From Deltaproteobacteria bacterium UBA5799 (GTDB lineage Bacteria; Desulfobacterota; GWC2-55-46), in assembly GCA_002418185.1 (NCBI GenBank), contig DIDN01000022.1, forward strand, positions 1 to 63,393: DNA of 63,393 nt, written 5' to 3'. Below, piece after piece: positions 32,335-41,722 of this stretch. Position numbers and translations under genes: made by a program. Within the stretch, counting starts at the first letter, position 1; every line of letters starts with the position of its first letter. The notes beneath the pieces are model-generated. The model had not been told where the DNA came from. It made no database searches and was given only the letters and a program-made list of their open reading frames with translations.

Positions 32335-34029
32335 TCAAGCCAGGTCCGGAGTCAAGCACGCACGTATCTCCCTGAGTATTTCGGATAACTCGTAAGGCTT
32401 TTGCAGGAACTTAAAGCCCTTTTCCCGTATTACGGACCATTGAGATTCGATATCCAGGTATCCGCTTGTAAAGAGCACTTTCAGCTGCGGCCTCTTGGAA
32501 AGCATCTCCAGAATGAGATCGATGCCATTTTTGTCTTGTAGGATGATATCGCTGAAGACCAGGTGAAAATTTCCGTTCTCCCTTTCGAATATCTCGATTG
32601 CCTCTTGAGCATTGCTTGCCTCGAAAACCGAGTAGCATTTTTTTGTTAGTACCAATGAAAGGCTTTTGCGGAGATTTTCTTCGTCTTCGATGAGCAAAAT
32701 CCTCTCCCCGTTACCATCGCACTCCGCCTGCATGACCTTTGGCAGCATTATTTTTGCCGCTTCCGGGGATGCCGGCAGATAAGCCCTGAAGATTGTGCCA
32801 TGTCCGGGCTCGCTCGTAACGTCCAGCCACCCATTATGCTGTTTGATTATGCTATGGACGACCGCCAGGCCAAGCCCAATCCCCTCGCCCACCCTCTTTG
32901 TGGTATAAAAAGGCTCGAAAATGCGCTGCAGGACTTCTTTTTTCATGCCTGTCCCGCTGTCTTCGATAGAAAGGCTGATGAAATTACCTGACCGGAATTC
33001 ATGGGTGGCCGTTCGTTGTCTGTGGCCCATATGGGCATTTGCGGTCCTTATTATGATTTTCCCGCCTTTTGGCATGGAGTCTCTGGCATTGATGACTATG
33101 TTCATTATCAGCTGCTCAATGCTTCCCTTATCAGCCAGCGCCGGCGATAGGCCTGTTTCCAGATCAGTCTCTATTGTAATGACTTCACTGATGAGCCGGC
33201 GCAGCATATCGATCATGCCGGTGATTACGCCATTGATGTCAAGTGCGCTTATCTCTGTAGGTTGATTGCAGCTGAAAATGAGCAGTTGCCTTGTCAGGTT
33301 CCTGGCCCTGTCAGTGGATACGCGTATCTGTTCGAGATAATCGCTTATTAGAGCTGGACTTTTCTCCCGCATGGCGAGGCCGCAGTATGAGGAAATAACA
33401 GTCATCAGATTGTTAAAATCGTGGGCTATGCCGCTTGCAAGTTTTCCGATAGTTTCCATTTTTTGCGACTGCATGAACTGACGCTGTATGGCGGATTTTT
33501 CCTCTTCCGCAGCCTTTATACGCGTAATGTCGGTAATGGCTATCCGGAAGGAGGCGCCGTCCGCGTCCGTGATAGGCATTATCATGACCTGCACGGGCGT
33601 GTGGCCTGAACCGGACGACAGACGGATCTCCACTATGTCGCTCTGGTTGGTTTTGGCGCACTGGGCAAGGTATTTTCTAAAAGCGGCAATGCTTTCGTCG
33701 TCAATATAACTGGTTATGTGGAACCCCGAAAGGCGGGAGCGCTCGACGCCTAACATGGATGCGCCCGTGAGGTTGACCTCCCTGATGCAGCCGTTTGCAT
33801 CGAGGGTCATGTATCCCACCGGGGCAAAATCGTACAGGTCGGCATACCTGTCGCGCGACTCCTCGAGCCGTTGCTGCGTCGACTTGAGTTCCTGGTTCTG
33901 CATCTCAAGTTCGGCCTGATGGACCTGAAGGTCGTTAAGAAGCCTTGCCGTGTCGACGACCGGCTCCGCGCCACTGCTCTCAAGCAGGCCGATAAGCTCG
34001 TTCCTCGTCATTTTCTCGTAGGACGGCAT
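32335..34029 (-). CDS. PAS hybrid histidine kinase with receiver
   Basis: 564 aa, cytoplasmic. An N-terminal coiled coil with LLNDLQVHQAELEMQNQEL (about 30-48) leads into a PAS domain (about 63-175). The HisKA segment has the phospho-acceptor His 203 in ASGIAHDFNNL. A HATPase domain (N-box VINARDSMPKGG, G-box DSGTGMKK...GEGIGLGLAVV) follows, and a C-terminal receiver from about 443 (LLIEDEENLRKSL; Asp in VFSDIIL). The coiled coil and PAS closely resemble those of the kinase-like protein at 37256-39289, so the two are paralogues. It is last in a three-gene signalling run. No membrane segment is seen, so the signal is intracellular or passed by the CheB-CheR neighbour. Confidence 0.92.
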   Translation of the reverse strand: MPSYEKMTRNELIGLLESSGAEPVVDTARLLNDLQVHQAELEMQNQELKSTQQRLEESRDRYADLYDFAPVGYMTLDANGCIREVNLTGASMLGVERSRLSGFHITSYIDDESIAAFRKYLAQCAKTNQSDIVEIRLSSGSGHTPVQVMIMPITDADGASFRIAITDITRIKAAEEEKSAIQRQFMQSQKMETIGKLASGIAHDFNNLMTVISSYCGLAMREKSPALISDYLEQIRVSTDRARNLTRQLLIFSCNQPTEISALDINGVITGMIDMLRRLISEVITIETDLETGLSPALADKGSIEQLIMNIVINARDSMPKGGKIIIRTANAHMGHRQRTATHEFRSGNFISLSIEDSGTGMKKEVLQRIFEPFYTTKRVGEGIGLGLAVVHSIIKQHNGWLDVTSEPGHGTIFRAYLPASPEAAKIMLPKVMQAECDGNGERILLIEDEENLRKSLSLVLTKKCYSVFEASNAQEAIEIFERENGNFHLVFSDIILQDKNGIDLILEMLSKRPQLKVLFTSGYLDIESQWSVIREKGFKFLQKPYELSEILREIRACLTPDLA

Positions 34030-34058
34030 ATTCCCTCCCGGTGATGGAACCCTAAAGG

Positions 34059-37000
34059 TCAGGGGGCGGCGGGCAGCTCCCGGATGGTGAAAATAAAAGA
34101 CACGACGTTTCCATGCTCGTCTCTAAGCACGGTTGCCGTCAGGGAAACCTCGATGAGCTTGCCGTCCTTTGAGCGATGCCTGGTCCTGAAAGACCTTACC
34201 TCGGCGCCGTCGAGAAGGCGTTTCATCATCGCGTCATTTTCTTTGCGCTCAGGCTCGGAAATCAGGGCCGCCGCGTCCTTGCCTACGGCTTCGGATTCTG
34301 AGTATCCATAAATGCGTTCCGCTCCGATATTCCAGGAAAGTATTCTGCCATCCAGGTCCTGCGCGAATATCGCATCGTTGGAATCGTGCACGATGACTGA
34401 GATCTTATCCAACAGCATCCTTGTAAGGCTGAGTGAGTCCAGCTCGGCCTCGTGGCTGGTTTTAATTTCAGTTATGTCGACAAACAGCAATATGGCGCCC
34501 TCGACCCTTTCTTCGACAGTCTTATATGCGGTTATCTGCATGGAATACCAGCGCCCTTCCGAGCCCATGACCTCTTTTCTCTCCGGCAGGCCCGTACGGA
34601 TGACGTTCCGAATCAACTGTTCGAGGTCAGGGACCTCGACTTTGGGTTTGATATGGCCTATTGGACGCCCGGCATCGGATGGTATAAGGTTCAACACCTT
34701 TTCAGTAGCGGGCGTAAACCGCCGCATGTTCATTGACATATCCAGCATTACTATGGGAAGGTTCGCGCTTGAAAACAGGTTAAGCAGGTCGTTATTTACC
34801 TGCACGAGCTCGTTATTCCTGTTTTCAAGCTCTTCGTTTACGGTAGACAGCTCCTCGTTCGTGGACTGCAGTTCCTCCTTTGCCGTCTCAAGCTCCTCGT
34901 TGGTCGACTGGAGCTCCTCGTTGCTGGAAAGTATCTCCTCATTCGCGGACTTAAGCTCTTCATTGGTAGTCTCCCGCTCATCTATTACAGTCTGTAAATA
35001 CTCTCTTGTTGCAGTGAGCTCCCTTTTGACCTCCGTCAATTCGTCCTCTTCCCTGTGTGGCCGGTGCGCGCGCACGGCCTTTGCGGATTTACCGCGTTTC
35101 GCCGGCCTCGACTCCTGGAACAGAACGAGAAAATAACGCTCCCTGGTGCTTATCTGCTTGAGGGGGACGACCTCGATATCGACTTCTTTTGTCATATCGT
35201 CCTGCCTTACGCGGACCCCTTCCTTTCTGACGAGCTTGCCTTCCTTCTTTGATTTTTCGACTGCGGCGCGCAGGTCAAACAGGAGCCCCTCTTTGGCCAG
35301 CTTCAGCAAATTGAGGTCGGCCATCCCGGGTTTGTGCTCAATGTATGGACCAGTGCGCCCGTGGAACTGGAGTACCTGCAGGTCTTCATTGACGACGACC
35401 CCCGCAAGCCCGTAACGCTCGACGATTATGCGGTCTACGGCATATTTCAGGTCCTGCCCCACCCATGTCTCTTTACCCTGCTTTTTTTCAGCGGGTGGAG
35501 GCTCGCCGATTGCCGGCCTTTTGGAAAAATCGATCTCAGGCCTGACCCTGACGGTCTTCCTGGAGTAGATCTTGAATTTCCGGTCGACTACGGCAAAGAG
35601 ATCAGCCGAGCCGCCTATCGACTCGGAAGTGCCCAGCATCAGAAAGCCGTCCGGCTTGAGCCCGTAATGAAATATGCTCAAAATCTTTTTCTGAAGCTCT
35701 TGCTCGACATAAATAAGCAGGTTCCTGCAGCTGATGAGGTCAAGCCTTGAAAAGGGCGGGTCCTTGAACACATTCTGCCTGGCGAATACGCATAAATCGC
35801 GTATTGATTTATTTATGTGATAGCCTCCCTCGACTTTCAGGAAAAACCGCCTTAACCGCTCCGGGGAGACTTCGGCGGCGATATTCTCCTCGTAGACGCC
35901 TGCCCGCGCTTTCTCCAGGGCCCTTTCATCGATATCGGTTGCAAATATCTGGACAGCGGCCGGCCTGTCTCCAAGCGTCTCCGTAAGGCACATGGCTATA
36001 GAGTATGCCTCTTCTCCGGTTGCGCAACCGGGGACCCAGACCCTTATCGGGTCATCGGCTCTTCTGTTTTTCAAGACGGCTGAAAATACCTTTTCCTTCA
36101 GCGCCTGAAAGGATTCCGGGTCGCGGAAGAAGCTGGTGACGCTTATCAGGATATCCTGGTACAGGGCCTTGGACTCGGACGGGTTTTCGAGAAGGTAGCG
36201 AAGGTAATGCTCTATCCGCTCTATCTTATGGAGGACCATCCTGCGCTTTATCCGGCGTAGGATGGTCGTCTTCTTGTACTGCGAGAAATCGACCCCTGAA
36301 AAGTCCCGCAGCCTTATGAATATCTTGTCAAGAAGCGCAGCGTCGCTCATTGCCTCTATCGTCTTGCCTGCCGCGGCCAGCGGGTGCCTGCTTATCTTGT
36401 TCAGTTCGGCGGCTATGGATTCTGGCGGCAGGACAAGATCAACGCACCCTGTCTCAATGGCGCTTGACGGCATCGAGAAATATTTCGACGACTTCTCGTC
36501 CTGGGCTATAACGATGCCTCCCTCGGCCTTGATAACCCTTACCCCCCTGGCTCCGTCAGACGCCGAGCCAGAAAGGACTACGCCAATCGAATTGCCGCCC
36601 TGGTCTTCGGCAAGGGATGTAAAAAAATAATCTATGGGCATATGCTGCCCGCGGACCTTCTCGACAGGCACAAGATGGAGCCTGCCCCGCAAAATCGCCA
36701 TGCTCTTCCCGGGAGGAATTACATAAACATGGTTTGGCAATACCGGCGAATTATCCTCGGCTTCCATAACCGGCATGGCCGTCACCCTTCCGATCAGCTC
36801 CGGAAGCATGCTTGTATGCTTTGGGTCCAGGTGCTGGATAATGACGAACGCCATCCTGGTATTCGGCGACAGGGCGCTGAAGAGCTTGTTGAGGGCTTCC
36901 AGCCCTCCTGCAGACGCTCCGATGGCTACAACCGGGATTGAGGCGGCATTTGAACCGGTTTTTTCGGGACTTTTTGTTTCAGGTTGTGAGTTGTTTTTGA

Positions 37001-37151
37001 CGGCGGGTGGTTTCCGGGCTTTTGGCGGTAAAATGATACTGGATTTGCGACTGGTGGCTTGCGTATCAGCTTTTTTTCGGGCAGCCCTGACTGTTTTCCC
37101 GGACTTCCCTGTATGCTTCTTTGGAGGAGCCTTCTTTTTATTTTTCATCAA
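34059..37151 (-). CDS. CheB-CheR fusion with coiled coil and two PAS domains
   Basis: 1030 aa. A basic N-terminus (KNKKKAPPKKHTGKSGK) precedes a CheB methylesterase domain (about 74-260, GASAGGLEALNKLF, HLDPKH), a CheR methyltransferase domain (about 280-540, SAM site VPGCATGEEAYSIA), and a linker. A long coiled coil of repeated E-E-L-x-S-x-N-E/E-L-Q-S-T-N-E units (about 725-800) follows, then two PAS domains (about 800-910 and 915-1030). It ends after the second PAS: no histidine kinase and no N-terminal receiver, unlike ordinary CheB. Such fusions act in non-chemotactic stress signalling with separate kinases. Here both flanking genes encode kinase-like proteins on the same strand, 29 and 104 nt away, so a three-part pathway is likely. 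Confidence 0.93.
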   Translation of the reverse strand: MMKNKKKAPPKKHTGKSGKTVRAARKKADTQATSRKSSIILPPKARKPPAVKNNSQPETKSPEKTGSNAASIPVVAIGASAGGLEALNKLFSALSPNTRMAFVIIQHLDPKHTSMLPELIGRVTAMPVMEAEDNSPVLPNHVYVIPPGKSMAILRGRLHLVPVEKVRGQHMPIDYFFTSLAEDQGGNSIGVVLSGSASDGARGVRVIKAEGGIVIAQDEKSSKYFSMPSSAIETGCVDLVLPPESIAAELNKISRHPLAAAGKTIEAMSDAALLDKIFIRLRDFSGVDFSQYKKTTILRRIKRRMVLHKIERIEHYLRYLLENPSESKALYQDILISVTSFFRDPESFQALKEKVFSAVLKNRRADDPIRVWVPGCATGEEAYSIAMCLTETLGDRPAAVQIFATDIDERALEKARAGVYEENIAAEVSPERLRRFFLKVEGGYHINKSIRDLCVFARQNVFKDPPFSRLDLISCRNLLIYVEQELQKKILSIFHYGLKPDGFLMLGTSESIGGSADLFAVVDRKFKIYSRKTVRVRPEIDFSKRPAIGEPPPAEKKQGKETWVGQDLKYAVDRIIVERYGLAGVVVNEDLQVLQFHGRTGPYIEHKPGMADLNLLKLAKEGLLFDLRAAVEKSKKEGKLVRKEGVRVRQDDMTKEVDIEVVPLKQISTRERYFLVLFQESRPAKRGKSAKAVRAHRPHREEDELTEVKRELTATREYLQTVIDERETTNEELKSANEEILSSNEELQSTNEELETAKEELQSTNEELSTVNEELENRNNELVQVNNDLLNLFSSANLPIVMLDMSMNMRRFTPATEKVLNLIPSDAGRPIGHIKPKVEVPDLEQLIRNVIRTGLPERKEVMGSEGRWYSMQITAYKTVEERVEGAILLFVDITEIKTSHEAELDSLSLTRMLLDKISVIVHDSNDAIFAQDLDGRILSWNIGAERIYGYSESEAVGKDAAALISEPERKENDAMMKRLLDGAEVRSFRTRHRSKDGKLIEVSLTATVLRDEHGNVVSFIFTIRELPAAP

Positions 37152-37255
37152 AATCCCTTTTAGGCGGCCCCAGCGTATGCAAACAGGACAAATTTTAATT
37201 GAATATTTTCATATTATCTTGAAGAAACTACTCTCTGCAAGTTAAAAAATATATT

Positions 37256-39289
37256 TTATGCAGCCGGCTTACGCTGATGCCGTTCGGGTGCGGGCAGGAA
37301 TATATTGACGGTTGTTCCGGCGCCCGGGGTGGATTCTACCGTGATAACTCCTCCATGTTTCCTGATTATGGAATGGGCGATTGTAAGTCCGAGTCCACGG
37401 CCTTTTTCCTTTGTGGTAAAAAAGGGGTCGAATATTTTAGGCAAAAGCTCCCTGGCTATCCCGCTTCCGGTGTCCTTAATTGAGATCCTTTCATACCTGC
37501 CCCTTGCAAGCTGGTATTTCGAGCTTTCATCTGATTGTATGTTTTCGCATTCTATCCGGATTCTGCCCCCTTCCGGCATCGACTGGACGGCGTTCAAAAG
37601 CACATTGCGAAAGACCTGTCCGATCTGCTCCTCGTCAGCATCGACAAACCAGAGGTCCTCCGGAATTGAAATTTCGTATGTTACCGGAGTGTCGGATAGA
37701 ACAAAATCCGTGATCTCCCTCAGCATCCTGTCCAGGTATAAGGGCTCCTTGACGGGTCCCTTTCCGGAAGAAAATGTCATAAGCTGATGGGAGAGGTCCC
37801 GTGTCATATTTATGATCTTTTCAGCCTCGCGCAATCTCACCCGGGCGTCTCCGGGCGGAATCGAATCGACCGCAAGCTCGATATTCCCTTTTAGCAGATT
37901 CAGTAGCCTGTTGAATTCAGCTGCCAATCCTCTTGACAGGACGGTGACGGATTCGAGCTTCTGTATTTTCAAGAGTTCATCAGCAAACTTGCTCTGCTCT
38001 GTGACGTCTCGAAAAACCAGGACCATCCCTGCGACGCGGTTATCGTTGCTCCTGATCAATTCCATTTCGCCCGCGATGGTCTTTTCCTGTCCGTTTCTGG
38101 CTATGAGCATCAGTCTTTCGAACGCGCCGGCGTCTTCACTCATCTGCAAAAAGACTCTCGCCGGGTCGTCGTAGCGCATCCGGTCTCTTTCACGGACAAG
38201 GTTCATGATCTCAGACAAGTGCCTGCCTAGGACCTCTTCCCGCGGCCAACCCGTAATCCGTTCACCTTCCTTATTGATGAATGATACGCGACCTTCATTA
38301 TCCAGAGTTATCACGCCTTCCCCTATGCTTTGCAGGATCACGGAAAGGCGTTCCTTTTCCTCGGCGAGCGCAGCTTCTGCCTTTCTTCGCTCCGTGTCGT
38401 CGATCTCGACATGGATAAAATGCGTAACTTTTGCGCCAAAGACCCTGAGCGGGGCGATCGAGGCCAGCTGCCAGAAGGAGCTGCCGTCTTTTCTCGTGAT
38501 GCACATGTCTCCGCGCCACACATTGCCGGCGGCCACAACACTCCATATCTGATTATAGAATGCGTCGGAGTGCACGGGGCATTTCAGGATACTGATGTTC
38601 ATCCCGACGACCTCGCTATGCTCATATCCTGTAATTTCCATAAATCTGGGATTGGAATATTCGATACTGCCGTCTATCGCGCCTATGAGTACCATGCTGG
38701 GGCTCTGCTCGATGGCCAACGCCAACTCCTGGAGGCGCTGCTCGGTCTTCCTGCGTTCGGTGATGTCGATAAGGGCTGTCCTTATGACGCTTTTCCCCGT
38801 AGTTACGTCTTCTGCAGCCACGCTCTGCAATTCGGCGTGCACTCGCTCTCCGGTTCTTTTCAGAAGGGTTATTACGTCATATATCCTTCTCCTTGTTTCC
38901 CTGCAGCGCCGGAGATGTTCGTAGAATATTTTACCGTCGCTCTGCAGGACGAAATTTCTGAAAGGGAAGCCGACGATACGGCCGCGCTCCTGGCCAAGCA
39001 TGGCCGCACCGGCAAGGTTGATCTCAAGGACCGCTCCTCGTTCATCAAGTGTTGCGTACCCTGTGGGGGCGAAGTCATAAAGTTCAGCGTACCTGTCCCG
39101 TGCCTCCTCGATCTCAGCGCGGGACTCCCTGAGCTCTCGATTTTGCATCTCGAGCTCGACCTGATGGACCTGGAGCTCATGCAGAAGACGCCTGGGATCG
39201 CCTTCAGCCTCAATGCCTCTAAGTTTTTCCTGAAGGTCCTCCAGAAGCCTGATCAGGTCCTCCTTACTCTTTTTCCAATATTCTGGCAC
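37256..39289 (-). CDS. PAS-PAS-PAS histidine-kinase-like protein lacking the phospho-acceptor His
   Basis: 677 aa. An N-terminal coiled coil with LLHELQVHQVELEMQNREL precedes three PAS regions (about 65-180, 185-300 and 315-435). The dimerisation helix reads VLSRGLAAEFNRLLNLL: where active kinases have HDFNN the codon is GCT, so residue 457 is Ala. The ATPase domain looks intact (N-box LLNAVQSMPEGG, G-box DTGSGIARE..., GRGLGLTIAHS). It should bind ATP but cannot autophosphorylate at the usual place. It may act as a sensor pseudokinase in complex with the active hybrid kinase two genes downstream. It is the first gene of the run; its ATG opens MPEYWKKSKEDLIRLLED. Confidence 0.9.
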   Translation of the reverse strand: MPEYWKKSKEDLIRLLEDLQEKLRGIEAEGDPRRLLHELQVHQVELEMQNRELRESRAEIEEARDRYAELYDFAPTGYATLDERGAVLEINLAGAAMLGQERGRIVGFPFRNFVLQSDGKIFYEHLRRCRETRRRIYDVITLLKRTGERVHAELQSVAAEDVTTGKSVIRTALIDITERRKTEQRLQELALAIEQSPSMVLIGAIDGSIEYSNPRFMEITGYEHSEVVGMNISILKCPVHSDAFYNQIWSVVAAGNVWRGDMCITRKDGSSFWQLASIAPLRVFGAKVTHFIHVEIDDTERRKAEAALAEEKERLSVILQSIGEGVITLDNEGRVSFINKEGERITGWPREEVLGRHLSEIMNLVRERDRMRYDDPARVFLQMSEDAGAFERLMLIARNGQEKTIAGEMELIRSNDNRVAGMVLVFRDVTEQSKFADELLKIQKLESVTVLSRGLAAEFNRLLNLLKGNIELAVDSIPPGDARVRLREAEKIINMTRDLSHQLMTFSSGKGPVKEPLYLDRMLREITDFVLSDTPVTYEISIPEDLWFVDADEEQIGQVFRNVLLNAVQSMPEGGRIRIECENIQSDESSKYQLARGRYERISIKDTGSGIARELLPKIFDPFFTTKEKGRGLGLTIAHSIIRKHGGVITVESTPGAGTTVNIFLPAPERHQRKPAA

Positions 39290-39457
39290 TGGATAATCCC
39301 CTCCCTTTTTATAAGTATATCTCAGGAGTTTATCCTTTTAGTGGGGTATCAGAATGCGGCGGAATTTTTCGAGAATGATTAGAAAAATGATTGGCTGGCA
39401 GCAAAAAGGCGTCTTTTTGCGGTGAGTTGCGGGCTGGTTTAACCCCAACCCGGAGTG
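39290..39457. other. Gene-free gap upstream of the pseudokinase gene
   Basis: About 170 bp with no coding frame. An AT-rich part next to the kinase start (39300-39400) probably carries its promoter, but no clear -35/-10 pair stands out. Confidence 0.4.
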
Positions 39458-39912
39458 CTAAATCTGTCCATTTTTGGTTGAAAATTCGGCATGCGGCCAC
39501 TCCAGGGAAAGTAGCTCGTCCATCCTCATTCCGGTATTCAGGTCGAAAATCACTATCTCCTGAAGCCAGTAACGGGGAATCTGGACGTTCTCTCCTTGCC
39601 GGTCGCGTAAATCACGCAAGCGTCAATGAGCCTATTTTCATCTTCCAGAGTAAGCCACCTGTCGCGTTCGTTCCTGACCTTCTCCCTTGATACCTTCTCG
39701 ACAGGGTTTTCCTTTACCCACTCCCATTCGCGGATTGCCTTCTTGAAGGCATGGCACAGGACGCCGCGCTGCGAGTTTATCGCGGCTGCGGCCACCCCCT
39801 TTGCCCTCAAGTGGGCTTTGTAGGCCGATATGCGTCCATGGGTGACCTGCGTGCCCAATATAATAACCTCTTTCTGCAAACCGCACTGGCTTTTGCATCC
39901 GTTGATTAGCAT
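39458..39912 (-). pseudogene. Broken tyrosine recombinase (phage/island integrase)
   Basis: The first frame (39553-39912) holds an integrase core-binding domain: RISAYKAHLRAKGV...NSQRGVLCHAFKKAIREWEWVKENPVEKV. Near 39560 the frame is lost, and the next part reads on in another frame as LQEIVIFDLNTGMRMDELLSLEW, which contains the first catalytic Arg (TGMR) of the tyrosine-recombinase fold. It then stops at 39458, so the His, second Arg and Tyr are missing. The N-terminus is also incomplete. It is a frameshifted and truncated remnant marking the right edge of the accessory region that begins at tRNA-Asn. Confidence 0.82.
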
Positions 39913-40019
39913 TGGATGGTTTAGAGCAGTGTCGTGCTTGGAGGTGAATTACAGGTTGACGTGATGATGAGAAGTTATAAGGTGAAGGGAGCAGCCTGCC
40001 TTTTGCGAGTCAATCATAT

Positions 40020-40403
40020 TCATCCCTTTTCGTACTTCTCCATGTCTTCCTCGCTCAGGCCGAAGTAATGGCCTATCTCGTGGAGGACGGTCAGGCGTAT
40101 CTCTTCGAGGAGATCCTCTTTCGTGAAACAGGCGGACTCTATATTCCGCTTATAGAGCACAATCCTTTCTGGAAGCTGGCCTGTTGCGCCGCCGCACCAC
40201 TCCTGCTCAAAACGGGATATGCCGTGAAAGAGCCCGAAGAGTCCTTCGCGCGGGACCCCGGCGCTCTCAGCGTCATCTTCGGACGGGTAGTCCTCAACGA
40301 CCACGACGACGTTAGCCATGCGATTCCTGAACTCGTCGGGGAGGCTGTCCAGCACGTGAGCTGCCATTGCCCTGAAGTCCGCTTCTTTTACGATGTAAGC
40401 CAT
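40020..40403 (-). CDS. Zincin-like metallopeptidase family protein
   Basis: 127 aa from ATG 40403 (an alternative TTG at 40439 adds 12 residues). The C-terminal half has the zinc motif HEIGHYFGLSEEDM (HExxHxxGxxE-like), typical of the small PF06262-type zincins. The N-terminal half carries DEFRNRMANVVVVVEDYP and GLFHGISRFEQ. Substrate unknown. It is a lone gene between the integrase remnant and the M48 protease gene and resumes the core GC content. Confidence 0.82.
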   Translation of the reverse strand: MAYIVKEADFRAMAAHVLDSLPDEFRNRMANVVVVVEDYPSEDDAESAGVPREGLFGLFHGISRFEQEWCGGATGQLPERIVLYKRNIESACFTKEDLLEEIRLTVLHEIGHYFGLSEEDMEKYEKG

Positions 40404-40574
40404 ACCCTTAACTTTATTATTCTTCAAAGCGGAATTCAAGCGCCCTCTTCAGCCTTTCAAAGCTTATAATATAATCGGAGGCAGGTGCCCTCTGAAAACC
40501 GTCGGTGAAGGAAAGTGTGAGGATTTGAGGGAAATCAACGCTGCTTGATTTACGTATTGTTAGACAGACCCATG

Positions 40575-41714
40575 CTACCCTGCTTTTCCCTGCTCCGAGT
40601 GTTCCTTTTCAGTCTCGATTTGCGAGCACGATGATTTCACCTTCTCCCAGTCAGTTTCCGGCAGAAGCGGCTCGAATTTCTCAGTTGCGGGCCTCGTCTC
40701 AAGGTGCGCCTTCAGGCTCTCGATCCTCGCCAGTGTCGAAGGGTGCGTCGAGAGATAACTCAACAGTGTTTCCGCCCTGCTCTTTTTCTTTTTGCATTCG
40801 CATTCCCACAGGCGTTCGAAAAAAGTTATCAGGCCTTGCGGGTCTGTTCCCGACTCGACGAGAAGGTCGGCCCCGAGGCGGTCGGCCTCGTCCTCGAACT
40901 CTCTACTGTAGCTAAGGCTACCCAGGGTGCCTGCCGCGCTCGAGATGCCGTTGAAGTCTCCGAAGGCCGCCGCAAGAAGGAGCCCGGTCGAAAGCTCCCG
41001 GAGCATGCTCTGCGTCGAGTGCTTCAGGAGGATGTGCTGCATCTCGTGCGCCATCACACCTGCGAGCTCTTCTGGCGTTTCCATTGATTCGATAAGGCCG
41101 GAAAAGAGGACTATGTGGCCGCCGGGCGCCGCGAGGGCGTTAACCGCCGGGCTTTCCAGGGCATATACCCTGAACTCGTACGGGTGCCCGGGCGCAGCCG
41201 CCTCAAGCCGCTTGAGTATCGTTTCCGCAGCTTCCGCCAGCTCAGGTGATTCGCACTGCGGGACGGCGTCCGTAATGCCCTTTATCATGGACTGGCCAAG
41301 CCTGTCCTCGACCGATGGCGGGACCTTTTGCGCCGCGTACGCGGTGGATTTCGGAATGGCCCAGAAGTATACGCCTGCCACGATCAGCGCGGTAAGGGCA
41401 AGCGCCGCGGGTATTATGAAGAGGGTTTTCCGCGTCCTCTCAGGCCCGGCGAACCTCTTCCGGTGCCCGGGCGCGACCTCGCAGAGGCACCTGATGAACT
41501 CGGGGTCGTCTACGACTATGGCCTCGCGCCCCCGCTCGAGCCTGACCGGCTCTCCCTTATTGAAGCCCTGCGTCTGCCCGGTCTCGCTAAGGGGCCATGT
41601 TGCCGCGAAGCCTTCACCCTTTACGGACAGGCTCTCGGGCGAGACCGTTAGCTCGACCTCGTGCCTTTCGGCGGTCTTGCCGTCATAGTAATGCGCTTTC
41701 CAGAAGAGCTTCAT
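40575..41714 (-). CDS. M48 family membrane metallopeptidase with N-terminal domain
   Basis: 379 aa. A soluble N-terminal domain (about 1-95) is followed by one membrane helix (about 96-120, FIIPAALALTALIVAGVYFW) and then the M48 peptidase domain. The zinc motif is HEMQH in GVMAHEMQHILLKH, and the third ligand Glu lies in YSREFEDEADRLGADLL. The protease should face the periplasm, like BepA/LoiP types that check outer-membrane proteins. It lies 8 nt downstream of the DUF898 gene, so the two are probably co-expressed. Confidence 0.9.
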   Translation of the reverse strand: MKLFWKAHYYDGKTAERHEVELTVSPESLSVKGEGFAATWPLSETGQTQGFNKGEPVRLERGREAIVVDDPEFIRCLCEVAPGHRKRFAGPERTRKTLFIIPAALALTALIVAGVYFWAIPKSTAYAAQKVPPSVEDRLGQSMIKGITDAVPQCESPELAEAAETILKRLEAAAPGHPYEFRVYALESPAVNALAAPGGHIVLFSGLIESMETPEELAGVMAHEMQHILLKHSTQSMLRELSTGLLLAAAFGDFNGISSAAGTLGSLSYSREFEDEADRLGADLLVESGTDPQGLITFFERLWECECKKKKSRAETLLSYLSTHPSTLARIESLKAHLETRPATEKFEPLLPETDWEKVKSSCSQIETEKEHSEQGKAG

Positions 41715-41722
41715 TTATCCGC

